Shown: positions 38,030 to 46,005, counted from the first letter of the stretch. The stretch: 64,000 nucleotides of DNA from Anoxybacillus thermarum (GCF_000836725.1 NZ_JXTH01000007.1:1-64000), one strand, 5' to 3'. The notes: generated by a model not told the origin, from the letters alone. Translations and numbers: made by a program.

Positions 38030-38842
38030 GTGATAAAGATAGGAATATGCTATAGAGATTCTATTCATGAGGAGTTTATTGATAAATTAATTGAATATGT
38101 AGATTTTCTCGAATTAATGCCTGATATAACTGGATACAAGGAAACGAAGAGATTATTGAAAATTTGTAAGGATAAAAATATAGATATAGGTATACATTGT
38201 CTAAAATCTTCCTTAGGATCGAAGGAAGGAATATACAGACCGGCAATTGAACAATATGCTTTTTATAGTGAGTATGTAGAAGCAGCATATTACTCAGACC
38301 ATGTCGCCTACTCTCACATGCATGACGTTTATTTATCAAAAGTTTTTCCGGTAGAGTATGATATGGAAAATATACTCATCATGAGAAGGAATTTGGAAAT
38401 TGTATCAAGCTTTTTTTCTAATCAAATACTCCTAGAGAATATTACACAAAATAAATTATCTAACAAAGGTCAATTAAACGAGGGGAGATTTTTTAGAGAA
38501 TTGCTGAAGAATGCAAACTCTCGTATAAAAATTTTGTTCGATGTTACAAATGCTTATGTAACAGCCTTAAATAATAACTATGCTTTTGAAGAATATGTTT
38601 CAGAATATCCTTTTGAAAAAATCGAGTGCATTCATGTATCTGGATTCGAGAGGGACAATGAGGGGGTGTTGAGAGATACACATTCCAATTCCCTTAATGA
38701 AGAGATTTTAATATCAACAGAGTGGATATTGCAACGCACTAATCCAAAGTACATACTTGTAGAAAGGGATTTTAATGTTCAATGTATAGATGATGTGTTA
38801 GAGGACATTTATAAACTGAGACGTATCGTTCATAAGAGATGA
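38030..38842 (+). CDS. MNIO (DUF692) multinuclear iron oxidative enzyme
   Basis: A 270-residue TIM-barrel protein that I assign to the MbnB/TglH/ChrH (DUF692) family. Conserved ligand-type residues appear in family order: His56 (IGIHCL), Asp90-His91 (YSDHVAYS), Glu136 (LLENIT), Asp171/Asn174 (LFDVTNAYVTAL), His202 (IHVSGF), Asp216/His218 (RDTHSN) and a late Glu in LVERDF. Known members use two or three iron ions to rearrange Cys or other residues in short peptides, usually with a partner protein. The start is GTG 38030, about 9 nt after AGGAAGGGG; the frame is open upstream to 37943. Family assignment is by motif recall. Confidence 0.8.
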   Translation: MIKIGICYRDSIHEEFIDKLIEYVDFLELMPDITGYKETKRLLKICKDKNIDIGIHCLKSSLGSKEGIYRPAIEQYAFYSEYVEAAYYSDHVAYSHMHDVYLSKVFPVEYDMENILIMRRNLEIVSSFFSNQILLENITQNKLSNKGQLNEGRFFRELLKNANSRIKILFDVTNAYVTALNNNYAFEEYVSEYPFEKIECIHVSGFERDNEGVLRDTHSNSLNEEILISTEWILQRTNPKYILVERDFNVQCIDDVLEDIYKLRRIVHKR

Positions 38843-38924
38843 GTAACTTGTAAATTTGATATGGATCTCCTTAGCATTCCCCTTTCTTTTTACGCATATA
38901 TTCGTAAAAAGGAGGGGTGTGGGA

Positions 38925-39281
38925 ATGAAAAAGCGTGTGGAAAATGCGCCGTTGTTGTATATTGTCCAGCCGAATTTAGGACCGAAAACGTGTTATATGC
39001 AACAGACGTTTCGAACGAGAAAAGAAAAGCCGTCGTATCCGCCGCCGTCATTTGCGAATTTTCGTGATATGAATACGGCTGAGCGCATTGAATTTTTAGC
39101 GACGCTTCCGAATGAACTTCGACCGGTGACGTGTGAATTGAAAACGAAAAATCGCACGTATGAAGGCATTGTTCAAACGTGCGATAAGAAAAAAGTCGTC
39201 TTTATCGTAAGTGATGAAGAAAAAACGATCACGATCCCGCTCGAACATATCGTATCGGTATCGCTTATTGGCAAATCTTAA
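38925..39281 (+). CDS. cotO: Spore coat protein CotO
   Basis: 118 residues, with the CotO-type N-terminus (PLLYIVQPNLGPKTCYMQ) and a conserved C-terminal beta-rich segment (RPVTCELKTKNRTYEGIV..IPLEHIVSVSLIG). In B. subtilis CotO helps assemble the outer coat. AAAGGAGGGG precedes ATG 38925. It lies where expected after fabI if the accessory island is removed. Its last 17 bp overlap the convergent glycosyltransferase gene. Confidence 0.85.
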   Translation: MKKRVENAPLLYIVQPNLGPKTCYMQQTFRTRKEKPSYPPPSFANFRDMNTAERIEFLATLPNELRPVTCELKTKNRTYEGIVQTCDKKKVVFIVSDEEKTITIPLEHIVSVSLIGKS

Positions 39282-40401
39282 TATACACACGTTCCAGCTG
39301 CTCGGCTGTGTTTGCGAAGGAAAACATCGTTTCCGCTCGTTTTCGTCCTTCGTAAGCAAGTGCGAGCGCTTTTTCTTTATTCCCTAGCAATTCGCTGATC
39401 GCATGGGCGAACGCTTTTGGTGACGCATAGTCGTCAATGACGAGCCCGTTTTTGTTATGTTCGATCACTTCGCGATTTCCGCCGCGGTTTGTCGTAATGA
39501 TTGGCACGCCTGCCGCCATCGCTTCGTAATGCACGCGGGCGAGCGGCTCGTGCCATTGCGAACTGCAAACGAACACATCGCCCATTGTGAATATGTGTGG
39601 AATATGTTCAGACGGGATGTAGTTTGTAAATTGAATGCGGTCGTTGTAAGGTTTCGCCAATTGATGAAGAAAGCGTACGTAATCGTTCGCCCGATTGTCG
39701 CTAAACCATTTCCCGCCGACGATGACGAGCTTTGCGTTTCGATGTTCAGTTAATACGTGATTCATGCTTTCGATTAACACGTGTACTCCTTTTGTTTTGC
39801 TTAACCGCCCGATAAATAAAATAACGTCGTCTTTTTCAACAAAAAACCGTTGGCGCATATTGGTGCGCAGTTGTTTTCCTTCGTCTGTCCATGGCGGCAT
39901 GTAGCGCGTAGCATCGACGCCAGAGTAGACGACTTGAATACGATCGTTCGGGACATCGTATCGTTTTGTGACGGTGCGTTTCATATATTCACTGACCGTT
40001 GTGATGGCATCCACTTCCGCGATGACTTGTTTTGCAACGTCTGGCGTCATTTTCATCGGTGAAAACATATCGTTATGCAAACTAGTGACGAAGCGGCTGT
40101 TTGGCGCGGCTTGTTTGTAAAACAGCACGTTTGCGGGACGGTTAAAGACGTGAATGACATGAAATGTTCGTTTTTTCAATTCATTTGCAATATGTTGTTC
40201 GTATCGTTCTTTTGGTACACGTACGTATTCAATGCCATCACGTATTTCGTACATCGGAAGCGATGGGTCGGTAATGGAAAAAATGGTGAGCGAATGAGTT
40301 TCGGCAAAAAACGGGGCGATGCCATCAATCATGAGTTGAATGGCCCCCCCTTTTATTGCTGGAGACGGCAATTTTTCGGTACAAATCCATGCGATGCGCA
40401 T
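39265..40401 (-). CDS. GT4-family glycosyltransferase
   Basis: 378-residue retaining GT-B enzyme: ILFIGRLSKTKGVHVLIES (donor domain start, about 195) and the E-x7-E motif in EPLARVHYEAMAAGVPIITT (about 285-300). Transfers a sugar from a nucleotide donor. Last gene of a leftward operon with an epimerase and UDP-glucose dehydrogenase, beside cotO, so a role in a spore-surface or cell-surface polysaccharide is likely. Confidence 0.88.
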   Translation of the reverse strand: MRIAWICTEKLPSPAIKGGAIQLMIDGIAPFFAETHSLTIFSITDPSLPMYEIRDGIEYVRVPKERYEQHIANELKKRTFHVIHVFNRPANVLFYKQAAPNSRFVTSLHNDMFSPMKMTPDVAKQVIAEVDAITTVSEYMKRTVTKRYDVPNDRIQVVYSGVDATRYMPPWTDEGKQLRTNMRQRFFVEKDDVILFIGRLSKTKGVHVLIESMNHVLTEHRNAKLVIVGGKWFSDNRANDYVRFLHQLAKPYNDRIQFTNYIPSEHIPHIFTMGDVFVCSSQWHEPLARVHYEAMAAGVPIITTNRGGNREVIEHNKNGLVIDDYASPKAFAHAISELLGNKEKALALAYEGRKRAETMFSFANTAEQLERVYIKICQ

Positions 40402-41345
40402 TACGACCTCCCATAAAGCGAACGAATATATTCGACTTCACGACGCAATCCTTCTTGTAACGGTACGTTCGGGGCGTAGGCAAGCATGTTTTCTGCTTTC
40501 GAAATGTCCGCCCACGTATGTTTCGGCTCGCCGATCGCTTGATTGACATATTGTTTTTTTGCTTGTTTTCCGATCAACGTTTCAAGCATCGCGATGATGT
40601 CGTTGACGGATGCGCGCTCTTTTCCGCCGATGTTAAACGTTTCGCCAATCGCTTTTTCATTGCCGAGAACAGCGAGCGTGCCGTTGACGCAATCGGAAAT
40701 GTACGTAAAGTCGCGCGTTTGTGTGCCGTCTCCAAAAATCGTGATCGGTTCGTCAAACAACATTTGCCGAATAAAACGATGAAACGCCATATCGGGCCGT
40801 TGCCGTGGACCGTATACGGTAAAATAGCGCAAAACGGTGATCGGTACATGAAATGATGATTCGTATATGCGGCATAAATGCTCCCCCGCAAGCTTCGTCA
40901 TGCCGTATGGTGACAGAGGGGCTGGAGGTGTGTTTTCATGCACGCGCCCGTTCGTTTCACCGTATACAGATGACGTTGACGTATAAATGAACTGTTTTGG
41001 CCGATGTTGTTTACATGCTTCAAGCAACCGTTGCGTCGCTAATATGTTGTTTGTCGTATATAAATCAAACGATGTTCCCCAGCTTGTGCGCACGCCCGGC
41101 ATGCCGGCAAAATGATAAATGACATCCACTTGTTGGACGATATCGTCAAGCGGCAACGACAACAAATCCCCTTCGATCCATGTGAAACGGTCATACGTGT
41201 TTAACGTTTCTACTGTTTTTTGTTTCATCGCTTTTGGCGTCGGACCGATCAAAGAATCTATGCCAATGACGTGATGATGTGGCAACAATGCTTCACATAC
41301 GTGCGAACCGATAAATCCAGCTGCTCCTGTGACAAGTATGTTCAT
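40401..41345 (-). CDS. NAD-dependent sugar-nucleotide epimerase
   Basis: 314-residue extended SDR with GAAGFIGSHVCEAL (NAD site, 7-20), YTSTSSVYGE (catalytic Ser region) and YGMTKLAGE (Tyr-x3-Lys, about 148-152). Next to UDP-glucose dehydrogenase it plausibly converts UDP-glucuronate to UDP-galacturonate, but other substrates are possible. It overlaps its upstream neighbour by 4 bp and its downstream one by 1 bp. Confidence 0.9.
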   Translation of the reverse strand: MNILVTGAAGFIGSHVCEALLPHHHVIGIDSLIGPTPKAMKQKTVETLNTYDRFTWIEGDLLSLPLDDIVQQVDVIYHFAGMPGVRTSWGTSFDLYTTNNILATQRLLEACKQHRPKQFIYTSTSSVYGETNGRVHENTPPAPLSPYGMTKLAGEHLCRIYESSFHVPITVLRYFTVYGPRQRPDMAFHRFIRQMLFDEPITIFGDGTQTRDFTYISDCVNGTLAVLGNEKAIGETFNIGGKERASVNDIIAMLETLIGKQAKKQYVNQAIGEPKHTWADISKAENMLAYAPNVPLQEGLRREVEYIRSLYGRS

Positions 41346-42607
41346 CCGCGACCCACCCCTACATAGTTTAGTCCTGCGTTCATGATCGCCTCACGAGGCA
41401 AGCAATTTCGTCCATCGATGACGACGTTTCCGCTCATCATTTGTTTCACATATGCCCAGTTTAATTGTTTATACTCATCCCAATCGGTCGCCACGATGAG
41501 CGCATCTGCTTGTGCGATCGCTTCTTCTAGCGTGTTTGCTTGCTTTACATCGACATTGTGTAACACAGCTTTCGGGTCATGAGCGATGACATTCGCCCCA
41601 TGCGCATGCAGTTTTTTAATGAGTGAAACGGCAGGCGATTCGCGAATGTCATCTGTATTTGGCTTAAAGGCAATACCGAGCACCGCAATCCGCTTTTTAG
41701 ACATATGTCCTAGCGTACGCTTTATTTTTTGTACGTACCAATTGAGCTGTGTGTCATTAATCGTTTTTGTCGCTTCTAACATGTACGGACGCACGTTTTG
41801 TTCGTATGCCATTTGTTGTAGGGCGGTGACGTCTTTCGGAAAACAAGAGCCACCGTACCCGATGCCAGCTTGTAAAAAGTGCGGGCCGATTCTTCCGTCA
41901 AGTCCGATTCCTTTTGCGACATCGACAACGTCGACGCCGTACGCTTCACAAAGGCGGGCCATTTCGTTTATAAATGAAATTTTTGTTGCTAAGAAGGCGT
42001 TGGCAGCATATTTAATCATTTCGGCGCCGCTTAAACTCGTCACGATATACGGCGCGTGAATGCCCGCATATAACGCTTGCATAATCGAAAGGGAACGGTC
42101 ATCGTCCTCGCGTAAACCGATGACGATGCGATCAGGATAAAGGGAATCAAAAATGGCGGACCCTTCGCGTAAAAACTCGGGGTTTGATACGACGTGGATA
42201 TGTTTTCCTTCGTTTTTGAAATGGTTGTATATGCGTTCGTTCGTTCCGATTGGGACGGTGCTTTTTATAACAAGTGTTTGTTTTTCGTTTATGTGTGGGG
42301 TCAAGTCCGCGATGGCACGGTTGACGTATGAAACGTCTGGCTTTCCTTTCGAATCAGCGGGAGTGCCGACGCAAATAAAAATAACATCTGCTTCTACATG
42401 TATTTGTTTATGATGAAAAAAAAGCCGACTTTGATGGTCGGTAAATAACTCGGCTAAGCCCGGCTCATAAATGGGAACGTCTCCGCGTTTTAAGGCGGCA
42501 ATTTTTTGTTCATTTTCATCTACGCAATGAACGGTATGCCCAAGTTTTGCGAGAACAGCTGCCGTCGTTAATCCGACATAGCCGGCACCAATGATACAAA
42601 CGTTCAT
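41342..42607 (-). CDS. ugd: UDP-glucose 6-dehydrogenase
   Basis: Oxidises UDP-glucose to UDP-glucuronate. 421 residues with GAGYVGLTTAAVLAKLGH (NAD site), the FLQAGIGYGGSCFPKD active-site Cys (about 261), and the C-terminal UDPGDH domain (FKPNTDDIRESP). It could equally act on UDP-N-acetyl sugars. AAGGAAGTG lies before ATG. Confidence 0.92.
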   Translation of the reverse strand: MNVCIIGAGYVGLTTAAVLAKLGHTVHCVDENEQKIAALKRGDVPIYEPGLAELFTDHQSRLFFHHKQIHVEADVIFICVGTPADSKGKPDVSYVNRAIADLTPHINEKQTLVIKSTVPIGTNERIYNHFKNEGKHIHVVSNPEFLREGSAIFDSLYPDRIVIGLREDDDRSLSIMQALYAGIHAPYIVTSLSGAEMIKYAANAFLATKISFINEMARLCEAYGVDVVDVAKGIGLDGRIGPHFLQAGIGYGGSCFPKDVTALQQMAYEQNVRPYMLEATKTINDTQLNWYVQKIKRTLGHMSKKRIAVLGIAFKPNTDDIRESPAVSLIKKLHAHGANVIAHDPKAVLHNVDVKQANTLEEAIAQADALIVATDWDEYKQLNWAYVKQMMSGNVVIDGRNCLPREAIMNAGLNYVGVGRG

Positions 42608-42620
42608 TTTTTCACTTCCT

Positions 42621-42953
42621 TTATTCGTCTTCGTCGTCTGTTTTCGTTATTCCGATTGTCGTCGTTTGTTCTTGTGTTGCGGCAACGAGCGATTGTGTTG
42701 GGAACTCCACGGCAACGACGTCACGGCAGTGGATCGTCATGTATTTTCCGCCGTTTTCGTAAAATGGGTCGACGACGACGGTCAATGTTTTTGTGGCGGT
42801 GTCTAGTTGGACGAATTGAGCATTGTAGTACGTCTCTTTGTTTGTGTGCACATGTAGTTCTGTTCCTTCGCTTACATTAGCTAGCGCGTCACACAACTGT
42901 TGCATATGACGATGTTTAGCTAAAAAATGTTTGCTGAAAAAAATGTTATACAT
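42621..42953 (-). CDS. Small spore-surface candidate upstream of ugd
   Basis: 110 residues: a helical start (FLAKHRHMQQLCDALANV), a beta-rich middle with TELHVHTNKETYYNAQFVQLD and YMTIHCRDVVAVEF, and an acidic tail KTDDEDE. The middle resembles the short beta-barrel plan of the CotO C-terminus and of DUF2642 coat proteins, though I cannot prove homology. It is 13 bp before ugd and probably in the same operon. Confidence 0.6.
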   Translation of the reverse strand: MYNIFFSKHFLAKHRHMQQLCDALANVSEGTELHVHTNKETYYNAQFVQLDTATKTLTVVVDPFYENGGKYMTIHCRDVVAVEFPTQSLVAATQEQTTTIGITKTDDEDE

Positions 42954-43035
42954 CGTTTCACATCCTTTTTCGTTAGATCACTCATTGCATTATATGTGAA
43001 ACAACAAAAAGGGGTACATTTTTTGCGACATGAGG

Positions 43036-43044
43036 CATAAAGTG
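43036..43044 (+). promoter_or_regulatory. Possible mother-cell sigma -10 before yjcA
   Basis: CATAAAGTG fits CATANNNT and lies 28 nt before the yjcA start codon, similar to the spacing found before three other small sporulation-type genes here. Confidence 0.35.
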
Positions 43045-43063
43045 AAGGGGAGGAGGAGAGAAG

Positions 43064-43396
43064 ATGGACGTCTTTCACTTTTTTCTTTTATGTGTTGCAT
43101 CGTTTCGTTTGACGCGGTTAATTGTATATGATCGGATTACGTCGTTTTTGCGGGCGCCGTTTCATGACGAGTTTGAACAAGATGGGGAAACGTATATTGT
43201 GATCAAAGGGACAGGAATAAGAAAATGGATCGGGGAGTTGTTCAGTTGCCATTGGTGTACAGGGATATGGTGCGCAGCTGGGTTGTATGTCGGAACGGTT
43301 TATGCGCCAAGCATCTTTATGCCGCTCGTATCGGTATTAGCGATTGCAGGGGGAGCGGCGCTCATGGAAACAGTTGTCCAAAAATGGAGCAAATAA
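43064..43396 (+). CDS. yjcA: Sporulation membrane protein YjcA (DUF1360)
   Basis: 110 residues matching DUF1360: start MDVFHFFLLCVASFRLTRLIVYD, the ELFSCHWCTGIWCA motif (CxxC-type pair, about 62-70), and a C-terminal hydrophobic stretch. GGGGAGGAGGAG lies upstream. Gene order cotO..yjcA..spoVIF agrees with B. subtilis, where yjcA is a sporulation gene. Confidence 0.8.
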   Translation: MDVFHFFLLCVASFRLTRLIVYDRITSFLRAPFHDEFEQDGETYIVIKGTGIRKWIGELFSCHWCTGIWCAAGLYVGTVYAPSIFMPLVSVLAIAGGAALMETVVQKWSK

Positions 43397-43416
43397 AAAA
43401 GCGGGCAAACGCCTGC

Positions 43417-44094
43417 TTATTTATTTACAACAATATAATTAGAAGATGATACCCCTTGTTTCAGTTGGCGGAAATAGACGAATGCTTCCACGACAACGGT
43501 TTGGATGATGCGCAATTCAAATGACGGAAAGCGCAGTTGTTCGTTCGGTAAAAGGGTTGTTTCGGCGATGGGCTTTAACCAATATTCTCCTTCTTTCATT
43601 TTTTCACGCCAATGTTCGACCGCAAATGTCCAGCCGCCTTCTTCTTGCATTTGGCGAAATGAAAATTTTCCGCTTAGTTGCGCGTGATCGGGAGGGCGAA
43701 GACGAAGGCAAATAATCGGATCGTTAAGCGGTGTATTGCCGCTATTTTCGATGACGAAATCACCGATAATGGTCGCATCTTCCTCTTTTTGTTCTGGCAT
43801 CATGACAGTGTACGTGAAATAAGCATAGGCGCGCACGACGTCTTGTTTGATTTCTTTTTTCCGCCGTTTTTCTTCCTCAAGCGCCACTTCGTAAAAAAGA
43901 AGTTGTTGTTTTAACTGTTCAATCGTTTGTTCATATTCGTCGAGTTGCTCCAGTTTTTTTTGGACATATTGATTGCGCAATTGCTCGCGCTTTAACTCTG
44001 TTTCGACAAGCTGTAATAGCTGTTTATATTTTGCCACTTCCGAGCGGTAATGAATAATTTTTTGTTGGAGTTGAATATGTTGGCTGTTCATCAT
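43417..44094 (-). CDS. Coiled-coil protein with beta-sandwich-like C-terminus
   Basis: 225 residues. An N-terminal coiled coil (about 5-90, rich in Gln, Glu, Lys, Leu) is followed by a segment IGDFVIENSGNTPLNDPIICLRLRP that reads like a CARDB/DUF11-type Ig repeat, ending in predicted strands. No signal peptide. It lies next to a cysteine-rich protein gene on the same strand among spore-surface genes. Function unknown; a structural spore protein is my inference. Confidence 0.6.
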   Translation of the reverse strand: MMNSQHIQLQQKIIHYRSEVAKYKQLLQLVETELKREQLRNQYVQKKLEQLDEYEQTIEQLKQQLLFYEVALEEEKRRKKEIKQDVVRAYAYFTYTVMMPEQKEEDATIIGDFVIENSGNTPLNDPIICLRLRPPDHAQLSGKFSFRQMQEEGGWTFAVEHWREKMKEGEYWLKPIAETTLLPNEQLRFPSFELRIIQTVVVEAFVYFRQLKQGVSSSNYIVVNK

Positions 44095-44145
44095 GTACCT
44101 CCTTTCTCTATTTCATATATATGTAGCAATGAAAGGAAACATCAA

Positions 44146-44177
44146 TAAAAAAAGGCTGCTGAACGACAACAGCCTTT
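44146..44177 (-). terminator. Terminator of the 44184 gene
   Basis: On the minus strand AAAGGCTGTTG and CAGCAGCCTTT pair around a short loop, followed by a run of T. Confidence 0.7.
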
Positions 44178-44183
44178 CATTCA

Positions 44184-44903
44184 TTAATGTGCTGGGAATA
44201 CTTCTGGGCATTGCGGTGGGAATTTGTCTGTTGGGCAAAGTGTTGCTTCTAAAATTTCTTCGCGCGGTTGGCAGAAGCGTGCTTCGACTTCGATTTTTAC
44301 GTCTGCTTCCATTTGCACTTCTAAGCATAATGTAATCGATACATCAAGCTGTGAGAAGTTGTCAGTGCAAATTAAGCTTGCGTCACATTCGAAAAACGAA
44401 ATGTGGCAGTCGAGCGTCGTTCCTTCTGGTGCGCATAAAATAAATGTTTGTGCTGTCGCAAACGGAATTGGGTTTGACTCGCAAACGACGTGGCCGTTCG
44501 CATTAACGACTTGCACGACGACGTGACCTTTCACAAGTGCTTTTACTTTTTGCAATGTGACTGTATCTCCGGATGGAAGTGTGACGTGCACCGGTTGACG
44601 GCCGTTTGGCTGTAAAATTTCTTGGCAAATTAACGCGTTGTTGTCAATGGTTTGATCAATGCGGTTTCCTTCATCGTCAGTTAAAAAGCAGCGAATCGAG
44701 AAATCGCCAGCGCTTAAGCCATTCGATGCGAAAAAGTCACAAACCGTTTGCCCGTGGCGTGGACATTTGCTTTCAGGAAAGATCGTCTCCAAATCCCCGT
44801 TTGAAAAACTACGCAACGGCACATCGACTTGACGAGTAACCCAGTCATACACTTTGCGTGTTTTAATACACACTTTTTCTTTACGCTCTTTATGATGCGT
44901 CAT
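44184..44903 (-). CDS. Cysteine-containing spore-surface candidate
   Basis: 239 residues with about twelve Cys, a start KVCIKTRKVYDWVTRQVDVP, repeated short beta-type segments (VHVTLPSGDTVTLQKVKALVKGHVVVQVV) and a C-terminal part rich in paired strands. No signal peptide or membrane span. The Cys-rich, soluble, beta-rich character and the location between yjcA and spoVA genes suggest a coat or appendage protein held by disulfides. I recall similar hypothetical proteins in spore-formers but no function. Confidence 0.6.
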   Translation of the reverse strand: MTHHKERKEKVCIKTRKVYDWVTRQVDVPLRSFSNGDLETIFPESKCPRHGQTVCDFFASNGLSAGDFSIRCFLTDDEGNRIDQTIDNNALICQEILQPNGRQPVHVTLPSGDTVTLQKVKALVKGHVVVQVVNANGHVVCESNPIPFATAQTFILCAPEGTTLDCHISFFECDASLICTDNFSQLDVSITLCLEVQMEADVKIEVEARFCQPREEILEATLCPTDKFPPQCPEVFPAH

Positions 44904-45058
44904 GCCTCGTTCCTCCTATTTCAGTTTTTCCCGTCGCATGTATCGGGACTACTGTATAGTATGAGAAAGGTAGGTAAGTGTGCAGGGATATGTGCGGAAT
45001 TTTTTTGTCATAAATCGCGACGTTTTCGAATTGTTATGTAGTAGAAAGGAGGAGGGAT

Positions 45059-45322
45059 ATGCAAGAAATAGACGTATTGCGGGCAGAAAACGTGTTGTTA
45101 AAAGAATTGGCGGCGTTAAGCGAACAACGTTATGAAGAAATTAAACGATTAAGAAAAGAAAACGAGGAACTAAAAAAACAGCTAGAACAATTAACGAAAC
45201 AGCTATTCGGGCAAGGGACGGATTCATGGTTTATGCATACGGTCAAACGCCAACAAGCGTTAAAGCAAGGTGTACAACTGCCGCTTTCGACGCCATTTTC
45301 ATTTGCAGAAAAAAAGAAATAG
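45059..45322 (+). CDS. Small coiled-coil protein, unknown
   Basis: 87 residues, nearly all helical: a leucine-heptad coiled coil at about 3-50 (LRAENVLLKELAALSEQRY.. then LRKENEELKKQLEQLTKQL). AAAGGAGGAGGG precedes ATG, a very strong site. The neighbours are small sporulation-type genes on the same strand. Confidence 0.6.
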   Translation: MQEIDVLRAENVLLKELAALSEQRYEEIKRLRKENEELKKQLEQLTKQLFGQGTDSWFMHTVKRQQALKQGVQLPLSTPFSFAEKKK

Positions 45323-45354
45323 GGAAAACGCATAGTCGTTCGCTCCATCTTTTT

Positions 45355-45363
45355 CATATGCTA
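45355..45363 (+). promoter_or_regulatory. Sigma-K/sigma-E-like -10 before a 39-residue gene
   Basis: CATATGCTA is an exact CATANNNTA match, 30 nt before the ATG at 45393. The -35 is not clear. Confidence 0.45.
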
Positions 45364-45392
45364 TTGTATCTTACATGTGTGGAGGGTTTGCT

Positions 45393-45512
45393 ATGGAAAA
45401 GAAAAAACCGATTGTCCTCGGTGGAACACAAACAACGAAAGTATACACATCGTCACCTGCTCCTGTGAAAAAAACAGGCGGTTGCGGATGCGGAAAGAAA
45501 TTAAAACAATAG
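45393..45512 (+). CDS. 39-residue Gly/Cys-tailed small protein
   Basis: Reads MEKKKPIVLGGTQTTKVYTS and ends in KTGGCGCGKKLKQ, a CGCG tail flanked by lysines. GGAGGG is 6-9 nt before ATG. A sigma-K-like -10 lies 30 nt upstream. No family recognised; size, Cys pair and neighbourhood suggest a small spore coat peptide. Confidence 0.55.
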   Translation: MEKKKPIVLGGTQTTKVYTSSPAPVKKTGGCGCGKKLKQ

Positions 45513-45528
45513 CGGGGAGGGGAAAAAG

Positions 45529-45720
45529 ATGGAGCGTTTTAAAAATTACGGGCTATGGTTAGCGATCGGTTCATTTATCCCGCTTTTATTACAGACGTTT
45601 GGCATTGATTTAGATTTAGGGAAATACGAGCAATTATGGAATGCGTTTTTAAGCATTTTAGTCATGGCAGGTATTTTAAATAATCCGTCGCTTGGGAACG
45701 GATTTCGCGATAAACGTTAG
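45529..45720 (+). CDS. Holin-like small membrane protein
   Basis: 63 residues with two hydrophobic segments (about 7-22 and 34-50) and a polar tail GNGFRDKR. The pattern FKNYGLWLAIGSFIPLLLQT.. FLSILVMAGILNNPS resembles SPP1-type phage holins. GGGGAGGGG precedes ATG. No endolysin or other phage gene is next to it, so it is more likely a domesticated small sporulation membrane protein. Confidence 0.6.
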   Translation: MERFKNYGLWLAIGSFIPLLLQTFGIDLDLGKYEQLWNAFLSILVMAGILNNPSLGNGFRDKR

Positions 45721-45743
45721 CTCCTTCGGGGGCTATTTTTTTT

Positions 45744-45772
45744 GTATAACTTTTTCGGATCAGCGCATGCTA
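45744..45772 (+). promoter_or_regulatory. Sigma-G-type promoter of the spoVA2mob-like operon
   Basis: GTATA (45744-45748) and CATGCTA (45766-45772) with a 17-nt spacer fit the forespore sigma-G pattern GHATR / CATNHTA. The first gene starts 30 nt later. This would confine expression to the developing spore. Confidence 0.6.
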
Positions 45773-45801
45773 TGTGATGAAAAAACGAAGGAGGTTTTTA
45801 T

Positions 45802-46005
45802 ATGACTGTTGCAAGTTCTGTAAAGCAAACGTTAGCGGGGTTGAAATCAGCGCAGGCAAGTTTTGAAACGTTCGCCTTGCAAACGGAAAATGAAAAGGCA
45901 AAACAATTGTATCAACAAGCAGCGCAACAAACGCAAGCGATCGTCGATTTAGTTGCCCCACGCTTGCAAGAAATTGAACAAGAAGAGCCGCAATATAAAC
46001 AATAA
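45802..46005 (+). CDS. DUF1657 protein, first gene of the spoVA2mob-like operon
   Basis: 67-residue helical protein with the DUF1657 pattern: KQTLAGLKSAQASFETFALQ then EKAKQLYQQAAQQTQAIVD and EEPQYKQ at the end. AAGGAGG precedes ATG. The same domain recurs twice downstream, at 48381 and at the C-terminus of the DUF421 protein. Its biochemical role is unknown to me. Confidence 0.85.
   Translation: MTVASSVKQTLAGLKSAQASFETFALQTENEKAKQLYQQAAQQTQAIVDLVAPRLQEIEQEEPQYKQ

Noticed and set aside
45529-45720. Prophage remnant call from the holin-like gene
   Set aside because: A single holin-like gene without lysis, tail or integrase genes nearby is not enough to call a prophage.
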